Source of the DNA: Hymenobacter sp. H14-R3
Lineage (GTDB): Bacteria; Bacteroidota; Bacteroidia; Cytophagales; Hymenobacteraceae
Length of the DNA stretch: 64,000 nucleotides
Direction: 5' to 3'
Assembly: GCF_030063445.1 (NCBI RefSeq)
Contig: NZ_JASITD010000006.1
Span: 89,749-153,748, forward strand
The translations under genes were made by a program, and so were the position numbers. The notes below the pieces were generated by a model, which was given only the letters and a program-made list of their open reading frames with translations, ran no database searches and was not told the DNA's origin. Each line of letters begins with the position of its first letter. Position 1 is the stretch's first letter. Shown here piece by piece: positions 9,020 to 16,681 of the stretch.

Positions 9020-9769
9020 TTACTTAGGTTTCTTCTTGGGTGCGGCGGGGGGCGGGCCCATCATACCGCTCAATAGCTTTTTCAGCTCGTCGGGGGTGGG
9101 GGGCTGCCTGACCAGTTGGGGCCGGGCGGCCAACTGCTGCTGGTACGCTTCGATAGAGGCGTTTTCGTCGGCCACGACGAGGGCGAGCTGGGCCAGGTTT
9201 TCGTTCACAATGTCCAGCTCGGGTGCGTCGGGGTCGTACTTGCCGAGGCCGGCGAAGTGACTGGGCATGCGCTTGCGGGTGCCGGCGGCTTTTTCGGCCA
9301 GGGCGGCGAGCAGCATTTCGTAGCCGGGGATGCTGCCGATGTCTTCGGGCGGGCCAGCGCGGCGGCCGTCGGGGCAGTGCACGGGGGGCAGGGGCGCGTT
9401 GGGGGCGAGCGGCGCGATTTTTTCGACCACCAGCTGGTGCTCCCAGTGGTCGCCCATGTCGTAGACGTAGCTGATTTTATCCTGCGGGGCGCGCAGAATT
9501 TCGGCCAGCGCTACCTGGCGCGGGTCGTGCCACCACTCGGGCAGGTAGTCGGCTTCGTCGGGCTGCATGGGGGGCGAGCCGGTGAGGAAATCGCCGGGGC
9601 TGCCCCGGCCGGTGCTAAACTCGAAGAGGTGCGCGTTTTCCCAGCCAAAAGCCAGCTGCAAGGCAAAGTGTAAGTCCCAGAACGTAAGCGTGTCGGGCAG
9701 CACCAGCCGCCGCCACACAGCTGGCTGCGTGTAGCGCAGCGTAGCCTTGAGGGTGAGTATGTTAGCCAT
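9020..9769 (-). CDS. Plasmid pRiA4b ORF-3 family protein
   Basis: A 249-residue protein of the pRiA4b ORF-3-like family. The N-terminus carries the family signature, with a predicted beta strand followed by VWRRLVLPDTLTFWDLHFAL and then FGWENAHLFEF. The middle has YVYDMGDHWEHQL, another family hallmark. The C-terminus ends in a Pro/Lys tail (MGPPPAAPKKKPK). Members occur on plasmids, near IS1096-like elements and on chromosomes; no biochemical role is established. The open frame runs up to 9853, but those extra residues come from a palindrome and lack family similarity, so the ATG at 9769 is preferred. It lies downstream of the rhodopsin-blh operon but is separated from it by a palindrome. 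Confidence 0.8.
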   Translation of the reverse strand: MANILTLKATLRYTQPAVWRRLVLPDTLTFWDLHFALQLAFGWENAHLFEFSTGRGSPGDFLTGSPPMQPDEADYLPEWWHDPRQVALAEILRAPQDKISYVYDMGDHWEHQLVVEKIAPLAPNAPLPPVHCPDGRRAGPPEDIGSIPGYEMLLAALAEKAAGTRKRMPSHFAGLGKYDPDAPELDIVNENLAQLALVVADENASIEAYQQQLAARPQLVRQPPTPDELKKLLSGMMGPPPAAPKKKPK

Positions 9770-9816
9770 GCGACGAAGGTAGGCCAGCGGGCACGCTATT
9801 CTGGGGTAAGGATAAT

Positions 9817-9869
9817 GCCAAACAGGAACGTAATGCAGGCCGCAGGGCAGCATGACGTTCCTGTTTGGC
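9817..9869. repeat. Palindrome downstream of blh
   Basis: GCCAAACAGGAACGTAATGC at 9817-9836 pairs with GCATGACGTTCCTGTTTGGC at 9850-9869 with one mismatch. It separates the end of blh from the pRiA4b gene on the same strand and may stop transcription, though no U tract follows. The GTCATG core is shared with the palindrome at 48759-48876. Confidence 0.7.
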
Positions 9870-9918
9870 CGTAAATAAAAGCCTTGTACCCAGCCAACCC
9901 GGCCGCCCGGCCCCGCGC

Positions 9919-10923
9919 CTAGCGTTGCCGCCAGCGGGCCACGTCGAGGCCCAGCGTCACGAGCAGCGCGTGGGGTAGCGTGACCACCGAGGCCACCAGC
10001 AAAGCCAGGCTGATGAGCGCCGGGCCGCTCGCCGCCCGCGCCCAGGCCAGGCCGTAGAGCACCGCCAGCGCCCCCACGCTAATGGCCAGCAGCGGGGCCG
10101 AGCGCCGCAAAAAGAAGCCCAGCTCGGCCCACAAGGCCCGCCCGTTGCTGGCGAAAGGCCGGCCCATTACGGCATTCATGCGCAGCACGTGCTGCAAGCT
10201 GTGCCAGAACACAAAGTACACGCTCGCCGACAGCACCGGCGGCAGCGCCACCAACAAGCAGCTGAGCAGCAGCGCTTCCAGCATGTCGGTAAGAGCCAGG
10301 GCGCTTTGCCGGGTCAGGCAATAGCTCGCCCACAGCAGCGCGTGGCCGGCCAGCACCAGCGGCCCCAGCCACTGCGCAGCTGCCTGCATAGCCGCCGTAC
10401 TCACCGGCGCGGCCCCGGCTAGGGCGAGCAGGTCGTTGGTGAGGGCGCGTGTTTCGGCGGGCCAAAACCAGAGCGGCAGCGCAAAGATGAGCCCGCCGCG
10501 CAAGAGGCTGTGCGCCAGCCACTGCGCCCGGTAGCGGGCCGCGGCCGGCGCATCGCCCGAGCCCCAGTGCCAGGCCGACAGCCCGAAGAAAAAGGCCACC
10601 GCCAGCGCTGGCCACCACCACCACAGCAGCCCCACTGCCGCCGCCAGCCCCAGGTAGCCACCCAGGAAAATTACCCAGTAGCGCGCCCTATTGCGGGCCA
10701 GCGCCGGGTGGGTAGCCGGCACGACGTATTGGTCGCAGGCGCCGTGGGCCACGCCCAGCAGCACCAGCCCCAGCAGCAGCGCCGGCCCCAGCACCCAGGC
10801 GGCCCAGCCGGGCAGCAGCCAGCCCACGGCCGCAGCCGCCAGCACCACCCCGTAGGAGTAGCGCTGGGGCCGCGCCGTGGGCTGGCGCAGGCTGGGTGGC
10901 GGGCTAAGCCGTAGTGTAGCCAT
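9919..10923 (-). CDS. blh: Brp/Blh family beta-carotene 15,15'-dioxygenase
   Basis: An integral-membrane enzyme, 334 residues, that cleaves beta-carotene into two molecules of retinal. Many hydrophobic helices are visible. The four histidines expected as iron ligands in the family can be placed at His60 (LLGVAHGACD), His119 (SAWHWGSGD), His241 and His245 (FWHSLQHVLR). Its start lies 20 bp inside the 3' end of the rhodopsin gene, a strong sign of translational coupling: one transcript gives the opsin and its chromophore synthase. The carotenoid precursor pathway is not in this window. The assignment rests on the histidine pattern and on the neighbouring opsin gene. Confidence 0.92.
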   Translation of the reverse strand: MATLRLSPPPSLRQPTARPQRYSYGVVLAAAAVGWLLPGWAAWVLGPALLLGLVLLGVAHGACDQYVVPATHPALARNRARYWVIFLGGYLGLAAAVGLLWWWWPALAVAFFFGLSAWHWGSGDAPAAARYRAQWLAHSLLRGGLIFALPLWFWPAETRALTNDLLALAGAAPVSTAAMQAAAQWLGPLVLAGHALLWASYCLTRQSALALTDMLEALLLSCLLVALPPVLSASVYFVFWHSLQHVLRMNAVMGRPFASNGRALWAELGFFLRRSAPLLAISVGALAVLYGLAWARAASGPALISLALLVASVVTLPHALLVTLGLDVARWRQR

Positions 10924-11740
10924 CGAGTACTTTCTGCTCGTCCAGGCGCTGGTCGAGCAGGCGCTTGCCTACCAGGTAGGCCACCACCGAGATGCCCACT
11001 TTATTGAACACGTCGAAGATGCTGAACGTGATGTGGATGTAGTTCAGGTCGATGTTGGTCATGGTGAGCATGTAGCCCAGCGGGTACACGCCCCAGGTAG
11101 TTACCGTGGTGATACCGATGAACTTGAAGCCCCAACGCTCGATGTCATTGCCGCGCTCGGCGAACTTCTTATACAGCCCATACAGCGCCACGACGGCCAC
11201 TACGTAGCCCACCGTCGAGATGCCGCCCCACAGCAGCTTGCCGCTGGTAATGATTTCGCCCGCCGCCGTCAATTGCTGCTCGCCGATGTAGCCGGTCACT
11301 ACCATAAACAAGTCGGCCAGCATCATCACCGTAATGGCCGTGGCGGCCTCGCTGTAGCGGATGCGCAGCATGGATGCGGCCTTGAGCAGCAGCAGGGGCG
11401 TGGTTACTGCCCAATCCATGTAGCGGTACTGGCCAATGGCCTGGTAGCTGTGCCGAATGAGGGCCGCCCGCGCCTCGGCCGACTCTAAGTGGCTGAGGTC
11501 TTGCAGCATACCGTGGTAAAACCGTGTGATGAGGTAGTACGACACGCCCGCCACAATGGCGATAACGCCCCCATAGGCCCGCGAAATGCGGTGCTCGGGC
11601 GCTACGCTCTGGTTGGTGAGCACGCTGAAAAACACGTTGCCCAAAAAGCAGTAGGCCGCAAACGTCATGAAGAAATACGTCAGCATCGGCAGCATGCCGA
11701 CTTCCCCGGCGGTGGGAACAAATTCAGTAGCGAAAGTCAT
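10904..11740 (-). CDS. Microbial rhodopsin, DTK-type, predicted outward proton pump
   Basis: A seven-helix retinal protein of 278 residues. Helix C reads RYMDWAVTTPLLLLK: Arg106, the counterion Asp109, Thr113, and Lys120 at the proton-donor position, giving an Asp-Thr-Lys triad. Helix G has FDVFNKVG with Asp243 and the retinal Schiff-base Lys247. Helix F has WGVYP (Trp216, Tyr219, Pro220). Leu117 occupies the green/blue tuning position of proteorhodopsin, predicting green absorption. Gly172 in KLLWGG aligns with Gly178 of Gloeobacter rhodopsin, which opens the fenestration for a carotenoid antenna. The histidine that usually partners the counterion in proteorhodopsins is not evident in helix B (AGVSYYLITR). 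The gene overlaps blh by 20 bp. A lysine donor is known from Exiguobacterium rhodopsin, so outward proton pumping is the likeliest role. Confidence 0.93.
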   Translation of the reverse strand: MTFATEFVPTAGEVGMLPMLTYFFMTFAAYCFLGNVFFSVLTNQSVAPEHRISRAYGGVIAIVAGVSYYLITRFYHGMLQDLSHLESAEARAALIRHSYQAIGQYRYMDWAVTTPLLLLKAASMLRIRYSEAATAITVMMLADLFMVVTGYIGEQQLTAAGEIITSGKLLWGGISTVGYVVAVVALYGLYKKFAERGNDIERWGFKFIGITTVTTWGVYPLGYMLTMTNIDLNYIHITFSIFDVFNKVGISVVAYLVGKRLLDQRLDEQKVLDGYTTA

Positions 11741-11920
11741 CGTAGGAAAAGGAGAAAGTGGTTAAGCAGCAAATCAGTAGCTTCCCGTCGTCCTACGCGC
11801 AGTGCAAAATGTAGTTTATTCATAACAATTTCATTTTCTGACTGTTAAGGGTACTTGTTTAATCAGGTTGCAGAAATTAAGCAAAACCTTAGAAAGAGCA
11901 TAAAATACTAATAATCAACT
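11741..11920. promoter_or_regulatory. Upstream region of the rhodopsin-blh operon
   Basis: About 180 AT-rich bp between the rhodopsin ATG and the terminator of the opposing-side gene cluster must hold the operon promoter. A possible -7 element on the minus strand is TACATTTTG (11805-11813), which has one base too many to fit TAnnTTTG and no properly spaced TTTG. AGGAG-like GGAGAAAG is on the wrong strand. No other element was recognised. Confidence 0.35.
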
Positions 11921-11982
11921 AAAAAAGCCTTTCGCAGCAGCCGGTGTTTCCGGGCAGGAAACGCTGGCTGCTACGAAAGGCT
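11921..11982 (-). terminator. Rho-independent terminator after the DUF6986 gene
   Basis: On the minus strand a long stem begins at 11982 with AGCCTTTCG and closes with CGAAAGGCT followed by TTTTT at 11925-11921. The arms extend inward with small mismatches (GCAGCC and GGCTGC, GTTTCC and GGAAAC). It lies about 60 bp after the stop of the minus-strand gene at 12045 and ahead of the rhodopsin promoter region. Confidence 0.85.
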
Positions 11983-12044
11983 CAGGAATGCTAAGAAACG
12001 GAATTGTGCAAAAAATGCGTTGAAATCACGTTGGTTTGCCCGCG

Positions 12045-13475
12045 CTACGACTTGCGCCGCCCTTGCAGAATGCGGTAGAACGAGCGGGTTTCGATTTCCT
12101 CCACCGTGAGGCCGGTGGGCACGATGTCTTCTTCCGAAATAGCGCCGCAGTTCAGGGCCTTGAGGAAGAAGTTGAGCAGGCCCTGGCCAGTGGCGGCATC
12201 GTCGAAAATATCGCCCGTGAGGGTCGAGATAGCGGCGCGGTCCACGAAGGTTTTGAGGCGGTGCACGGCCCCTTCGTAGGCGCTGAGAAAGAAATTGTAG
12301 GTGGCCGCGTAGCGCATGGGCAGCTGCGCGGGGTTGAGGTCCCAGCCCTGGTAGAGGCCGCCAATGAGCGAGTGCGTGGTGTGGTGGTAGGCCTGGCGCC
12401 AGCCGCTGTGCACGGCCTCCTGGTTTTCGCGCAGTTGCGCAAACGTCAGGTTATCACCCCGGTGCGGGCCAATAGGCATCACGTTAGTAGCGCCGTCGCT
12501 CAGCCAGATGCCGGTGCCGCCGAGCGCCACCTTGGTCATGTGGTGGGCAAAATCGCAAACGGGGTGCGCCATGGTCTGGTACTTGGCCGTGATACCGGCC
12601 GAGGCCGTGTAGTCGTAGGTGCCAAAGTGCGCCGCAATGCAGCGCCCCTCGCCGGCCCGGATGATGCGCAGGAGCGGGTTGCGGCCCTCCTCATCCATCA
12701 CAATCTGGGTGGCTTCCACCATGGTTTCCATCTTCAGGGTATTGGGAGCCAGGTTGTTGGTCGTTTCCAGCAGCTCCAGCAGGCGCACCATCGTGGTCAT
12801 CTGCTCGGGGATGGTGACCTTGGGCAGCATGATGACGAAATTGGCCGGCAGCTGGCCGCCGGTGGCTTCGAGCAGCGTGCTCAAGAAGATGTCGAGCGTG
12901 CGCACGCCCCGCGCCTTCAGGTCTTCGGTGAAGGGCTTGATGCGGATGCCGATGAAGGGCGAGAGCGTGCCCTGGGCCATGCCCTTGGCTACCTCCTGGG
13001 CGGCCTGCACGGCAGTGGCATCTTCCTCGGCATCGGGCCGGTTGCCAAAGCCATCCTCAAAATCGATGCGGAAGTCTTCGACGCCCTCGGTCTTGAGCTT
13101 CTGCACAACCTTGTTGTACACGGTGTGGGCCAGCCAGGCGGGCTGCTGGCGGCGCTCGGCGGCAGGTAGCTTGTCGAGGTAGTCGGTGAGGGCGTGGATA
13201 TCTTTCTCTAAAACAGGTAGTTGCTCGTGGCCAGCGAGTTGGAGCACGCGGGCCAGCTCCACAAAATTGGGGGCGTAGGTCTGGAGGTTGCGCAAAGCAA
13301 TTTCGCCCATCCGCACGCAGGTATCGGCCTTGAAGAGGTTGGCCCCGCCGTACACCGTGTGCACGGGCTGGCGGTCGGGCCGGTCGCCGGGGTAGGTCTT
13401 TTGGAAGGCCAGGTTGGCCGTGCCGAGCTGGTCGAGCAGGGCGGTAGTATCGGTGTCTTGAAGGCTGAGTTTCAT
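12045..13475 (-). CDS. DUF6986 family protein (aldolase / citrate-lyase-like fold) in the urate cluster
   Basis: A 476-residue protein of the DUF6986 type, related in fold to HpcH/HpaI aldolases and CitE-like lyases. The visible hallmark is FRIDFEDGFGNRPDAEED, with the acidic residues expected to hold Mg2+, together with PFIGIRIKPF and the downstream strands containing MLPKVTIPEQ and METMVEA. It could be mistaken for malate synthase because of the shared barrel and acidic motif, but the malate synthase signature is absent. The ATG at 13475 is chosen; the open frame runs 65 codons further through a palindrome and the adjoining gene. It is the last gene of the minus-strand urate/allantoin group. 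Its substrate is unknown; the context suggests a C2-C4 product of purine breakdown. Confidence 0.75.
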   Translation of the reverse strand: MKLSLQDTDTTALLDQLGTANLAFQKTYPGDRPDRQPVHTVYGGANLFKADTCVRMGEIALRNLQTYAPNFVELARVLQLAGHEQLPVLEKDIHALTDYLDKLPAAERRQQPAWLAHTVYNKVVQKLKTEGVEDFRIDFEDGFGNRPDAEEDATAVQAAQEVAKGMAQGTLSPFIGIRIKPFTEDLKARGVRTLDIFLSTLLEATGGQLPANFVIMLPKVTIPEQMTTMVRLLELLETTNNLAPNTLKMETMVEATQIVMDEEGRNPLLRIIRAGEGRCIAAHFGTYDYTASAGITAKYQTMAHPVCDFAHHMTKVALGGTGIWLSDGATNVMPIGPHRGDNLTFAQLRENQEAVHSGWRQAYHHTTHSLIGGLYQGWDLNPAQLPMRYAATYNFFLSAYEGAVHRLKTFVDRAAISTLTGDIFDDAATGQGLLNFFLKALNCGAISEEDIVPTGLTVEEIETRSFYRILQGRRKS

Positions 13476-13512
13476 GAGGTGGGAAGGTATAGCTAGGGTG
13501 AATGGCAGGGCA

Positions 13513-13540
13513 GTAGCGCGAACTTTCCAGTTCGCGCTAC
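13513..13540. repeat. GTAGCG-type hairpin
   Basis: GTAGCGCGAACT and its exact complement AGTTCGCGCTAC enclose a 4-nt loop (TTCC). It lies 3 bp from the end of the HIU hydrolase gene. A close relative is present at 20518-20545. Confidence 0.85.
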
Positions 13541-13542
13541 TC

Positions 13543-13881
13543 TCACGAGCCGCGGTAGGTGCTGTAGCCGAAGGGGTTAAGCAGCAGCGGCACGTGGTAG
13601 TGCTCCCCATCGGCCACGGTAAAGCAGATTTCCACGAACGGGTAAAAGTGCGGCAGCCCATCGCGCTCAAAATATTCCTGGGTGAAAAATTTCAGCTTGT
13701 ACACGCCCATAGCCAGGATTTTATCGGGTGGCAGCAGGTCGGGAATGCGGCCATCGGCGTTGGTGCTGCCGCGCGCCATTTCGCGCCAGTCGTCGCCGGC
13801 CGGCTCGTAGAGCGCGATGGCCACGCCCGCCGCCGGCCGGCCCTTGGTAGTATCGAGAATATGGGTGGTGAGCTGGCTCAT
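13543..13881 (-). CDS. uraH: 5-hydroxyisourate hydrolase (transthyretin-like)
   Basis: Hydrolyses 5-hydroxyisourate, the product of uricase, to OHCU. From the ATG at 13881 the protein has 112 residues, the usual family size. The N-terminal LTTHILDTTKGRPA holds the active-site histidine (His7), and the C-terminus ends in YSTYRGS, the diagnostic YRGS tetrapeptide. The open frame continues to 14019 without family similarity, over the 3' end of uraD. The start overlaps the uraD stop by 4 bp (ATGA), so the two are translationally coupled. Both act directly after uricase, which is encoded on the other strand at 18624. Confidence 0.95.
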   Translation of the reverse strand: MSQLTTHILDTTKGRPAAGVAIALYEPAGDDWREMARGSTNADGRIPDLLPPDKILAMGVYKLKFFTQEYFERDGLPHFYPFVEICFTVADGEHYHVPLLLNPFGYSTYRGS

Positions 13882-14381
13882 GCGAGTAGCTTTTCGAGGC
13901 GCAGGCGCGTGATTTTGGCCTGCTCGCCCATGGCGACCTGGATTTCGCTGTGCGGCTCGTGCGGCAGTCGGGCTTGCAGCAGCGCCAGCATCTCGGCGGC
14001 CGATTTGCCGGTGGCGCACACAATGAAGATGTAGCCGAACTTCCGCTCGTAGGCGTCGTTGCCAGCCGCCAGGGCCGCCAGGGTTTCGTCCGAAGCCTGG
14101 CGCACGGCGCCCTGCTCACTAGCCGCCCAGGCGGCCGTGCTGGCAAACTTCTCTTTTAGCGCAGCTACGCTCCCGATTTTTGGATGATGCAAAAAGGCCT
14201 CGCGCCAGTCGGCCTCAGTGAGGTTGTACCACGTGCGCTCGGCCGCTTCATGAAGTGCCGCCGCCGAGGCGAAGGGAAATTGCTGGTTCAGGGTGGTGAC
14301 CCAGGCAGTGGCCCCGCAGCAGGTGGCCAGGGCCGCGGCGCGGGCAGGGGAGGGGAGGGTGTTGAGGTCGGGAAGGGTCAT
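13878..14381 (-). CDS. uraD: OHCU decarboxylase
   Basis: Decarboxylates 2-oxo-4-hydroxy-4-carboxy-5-ureidoimidazoline to S-allantoin, the third step of urate breakdown. The protein has 167 residues from the ATG at 14381 (MTLPDLNTLP), which is the usual size. The family motif AFLHHPKIGS contains the catalytic histidine, and SEQGAV and GYIFIVCATGKSAAEML follow in the expected order. The upstream extension of the frame to 14471 runs through a palindrome and is disregarded. It is coupled to uraH by a 4-bp overlap. Confidence 0.95.
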   Translation of the reverse strand: MTLPDLNTLPSPARAAALATCCGATAWVTTLNQQFPFASAAALHEAAERTWYNLTEADWREAFLHHPKIGSVAALKEKFASTAAWAASEQGAVRQASDETLAALAAGNDAYERKFGYIFIVCATGKSAAEMLALLQARLPHEPHSEIQVAMGEQAKITRLRLEKLLA

Positions 14382-14385
14382 AAAT

Positions 14386-14477
14386 GGTAGCGTGGACTCT
14401 GCGAGTCCGCGCGTAAAACAGTGAAAAACGAGCGGCTCAAATCCATCCACGCGCGGACTCGCAGAGCCCACGCTACC
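14386..14477. repeat. GTAGCG-type palindrome between uraD and the ureidoglycine aminohydrolase gene
   Basis: Arms at 14386-14414 and 14449-14477 (29 nt each) begin GGTAGCGTGGACTCTGCGAG and are complementary apart from single mismatches. The element fills the whole gap between two same-strand genes and touches the stop codon of the upstream gene at 14478. Confidence 0.85.
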
Positions 14478-15224
14478 TCACACCACCGTCGGAAACCGGT
14501 TCACGTTCTTATAATAGATGTACACCGACGGCTCCTTGCCAATGGACGCGGCCCACTGCTGGCAAAACGGCGCCATCCAGATGGAGTCACCTTTTTTTAT
14601 CGGATACCACTGCTGGTCAAGCATATAAATGGCCTGGCCCTGCAAGTAGAGCAGGCCGTGCTCCATGATGTGGGTTTCCACCATCGGTAGCTGGCCGCCG
14701 GGCTGATAGGTGAAAATGTTGACGGCCATGTCGAAACCCAACTCATTGGGCAACAGCTCCTGGATGCGCAGCGCGTCGTCGCTCATATAAATGGGCGCCT
14801 TGCTGTCGTCCTTTTCGCCCCAGTGCACGCCCGGCGTGGCCTGGCCCACCAGCGGCTCGTACACCTTGTGAAAGGTGAGCACCTGCGTGCCGGCCGTGGG
14901 GTTTTTGAAGGTATAGCTTTGGCCAACAGGCACGTATACAAACTTGCCGGCTGTGAGAATCCGGCTATCGTCGCCGATGGTGGCCTGCACCTGGCCCTGC
15001 ACCACGTAGAAAAAAATCTGGCTGGCCTCGGTGGCTCCCGTCAGCTGCCCGGCGTCGGTGAGCGTGACGAGCGTTTGGCAGAGGCGCGCCCCCATTTGCT
15101 CATTAATGAGGACGTTGGTAGTGCAGCCCGTCCAACCGGGCACGTTGCTGTTGATGTAGCCATCGGGCGCAATAATGGCGTGGTTGCGCCGCACAACGGA
15201 GCGGGTCAGGGAGCCGAGTTCCAT
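14478..15224 (-). CDS. allE: (S)-ureidoglycine aminohydrolase
   Basis: A bicupin enzyme that releases ammonia from S-ureidoglycine to give S-ureidoglycolate. The second cupin carries METHIMEHGL, whose Glu and two His form the Mn2+ site seen in the characterised enzymes, followed by WYPIKKGDSIWM. The N-terminus RRNHAIIAPDGYINSNVPGW also matches the family. I prefer the ATG at 15224 (248 residues). A second in-frame ATG at 15305, overlapping the allC stop by 14 bp, would add 27 residues without counterpart in E. coli AllE, but its overlap could indicate coupling. Function in the allantoate pathway fits the neighbouring allC and allB. Confidence 0.9.
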   Translation of the reverse strand: MELGSLTRSVVRRNHAIIAPDGYINSNVPGWTGCTTNVLINEQMGARLCQTLVTLTDAGQLTGATEASQIFFYVVQGQVQATIGDDSRILTAGKFVYVPVGQSYTFKNPTAGTQVLTFHKVYEPLVGQATPGVHWGEKDDSKAPIYMSDDALRIQELLPNELGFDMAVNIFTYQPGGQLPMVETHIMEHGLLYLQGQAIYMLDQQWYPIKKGDSIWMAPFCQQWAASIGKEPSVYIYYKNVNRFPTVV

Positions 15225-15291
15225 AAGGTCAGGATAGGGAAAGGAATGGATGGGAAAGTCGTTTGCCCTTGCGCGCGCAAGGACGGATGGC

Positions 15292-16542
15292 TCAATTGTG
15301 CGCATTTTTTAATTCCAGCAGAAACCGCTCGGCCACCTCCAGCGCCGCCGCCACATCGGTGGCCTCCACGGCTTCCAACGGGTTGTGGCTGATGCCTTTG
15401 TAGCAGCGAATGAAGGCCATGGTGGCCGGGGCCACCGCCGAGGCGGGCACCGCGTCGTGGCCCGCGCCGCTCACCAAGCGCACCACGTCGTGGCCGCTGG
15501 CGGCGATGGCCTGGGCCAGCAGGTCGTTCAGGCCCGCGTCGCAGGCGGTAGGCGCGGTGGCCTGCACCAGCTGCCAACCCAGCGCCACGCCGCGCCGGGC
15601 GGCAATGGCAGCGGCCTGCGCCTGCAAGTCGGCGTAGGCCGCCGCCAGCGGCGCGGCAGCGGGGCTGCGCAGGTCGAGGCTGTGCACCACCTGGCCCGGA
15701 ATGACATTGCTGGCCGCGTATGGAATGTGCAGCTGGCCCACCGTGGCCACCAGCCCGTGGCCGTGGGCCAGGGCAAAGGCCTCAGTGGCCAGCACAAACT
15801 CGGCGGCGGCGGCCAGCGCATCCTGGCGCATGGGCATGGGCACGGTACCGGCGTGGCCGGCCATCCCTTGCCAGGTCAGCTCCACGCGCTGCTGCCCGGC
15901 AATGGCCGTGACGAGCGCCACCGGCACGCCGCTCTCCCAGAGCACCGGCCCCTGCTCGATGTGCAGCTCGAAGTAGCCCAGCCACTCGGCGGCGGGCAGG
16001 GCATCGGCGGCCAGGGTGGCGGTGCTGCCGCCCATCTCGGCAATAGCCTGGGCCAGGGTAATGCCGTCGGCATCAGCGCGTTGCAAAAGCACTGGGTCAA
16101 ACGCCCCCGTCACCACCTTGCTGCCCAGGTAGGTGGTGTGAAAGCGCACGCCTTCCTCATCGCTGAAGGCAATCAACTCCAGGTTAAATGGTAAGTCAAT
16201 GTGCTGATTAATAATGTCTTCTACCAAATCGAGGCCCATCAGCACGCCCAGCGGGCCGTCGTACTTGCCGGCATTTACCACCGTGTCGATGTGCGAGGCC
16301 AGCACGAACGTCTTGGCCCCCGGGCGGGGGCTGGCCCAGCGCCCGCGCAGGTTGCCGATGCCATCGAGGCGCGTGGTGAGGCCAGCGGCTTCGAACCAAC
16401 CTTGCACAAGGTCGCGGCCTTTCACAAAGGCGGGCGTGCCAAACCGGCGCGTTACGGTAGCGCCCGTTGCGTCTTCGCTGATGGCGGCCAGCTGCTCGAT
16501 GCGGCTGAGAATACGGGCGGTACGAACTTGGTAATCAGACAT
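15292..16542 (-). CDS. allC: Allantoate amidohydrolase (M20 family)
   Basis: A dinuclear metal enzyme, 416 residues, that converts allantoate to S-ureidoglycine, CO2 and ammonia. The metal ligands of the hydantoinase/carbamoylase group can be seen in order: ASHIDTVVNAGKYDGPLG (His and Asp), AFSDEEGVRF (Glu pair), and ELHIEQGPVLW (His). The dimerisation domain in the middle includes GMAGHAGTVPM, and GAGHDAV lies near the C-terminus. Related carbamoylases act on N-carbamoyl amino acids, but position between allantoinase and ureidoglycine aminohydrolase makes allantoate the likely substrate. Confidence 0.9.
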   Translation of the reverse strand: MSDYQVRTARILSRIEQLAAISEDATGATVTRRFGTPAFVKGRDLVQGWFEAAGLTTRLDGIGNLRGRWASPRPGAKTFVLASHIDTVVNAGKYDGPLGVLMGLDLVEDIINQHIDLPFNLELIAFSDEEGVRFHTTYLGSKVVTGAFDPVLLQRADADGITLAQAIAEMGGSTATLAADALPAAEWLGYFELHIEQGPVLWESGVPVALVTAIAGQQRVELTWQGMAGHAGTVPMPMRQDALAAAAEFVLATEAFALAHGHGLVATVGQLHIPYAASNVIPGQVVHSLDLRSPAAAPLAAAYADLQAQAAAIAARRGVALGWQLVQATAPTACDAGLNDLLAQAIAASGHDVVRLVSGAGHDAVPASAVAPATMAFIRCYKGISHNPLEAVEATDVAAALEVAERFLLELKNAHN

Positions 16543-16551
16543 GTAAAGAAT

Positions 16552-16652
16552 GTAGCGTAAGCTTTAGCTTGCGAGCGAGCACCTAGCGTAAGGCGGACGT
16601 CGGCCAACGCAAATGCTCGCTGCGCTCACTCGCAAGCTAAAGCTTACGCTAC
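16552..16652. repeat. GTAGCG-type palindrome between allC and allB
   Basis: GTAGCGTAAGCTTTAGCTTG begins at 16552, and the 24-nt arm is exactly complementary to 16629-16652. Inner parts (GAGCGAGCA and TGCTCGCTGCGCTC) also pair loosely. Close relatives are at 56831-56892 and 58295-58403. Confidence 0.9.
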
Positions 16653-16681
16653 GCAAAAGCCGAAACCGCAAACATACACGC

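Noticed and set aside
11805..11813. TACATTTTG as the rhodopsin promoter -7 element
   Set aside because: It has three instead of two bases between TA and TTTG, and no TTTG lies at the expected -33 distance; it is mentioned only as a weak possibility.
12045..13475. Malate synthase as the identity of the DUF6986 gene
   Set aside because: The metal-site motif and barrel are shared, but the malate synthase signature is absent, and the DUF6986 pattern and urate-gene context fit better.
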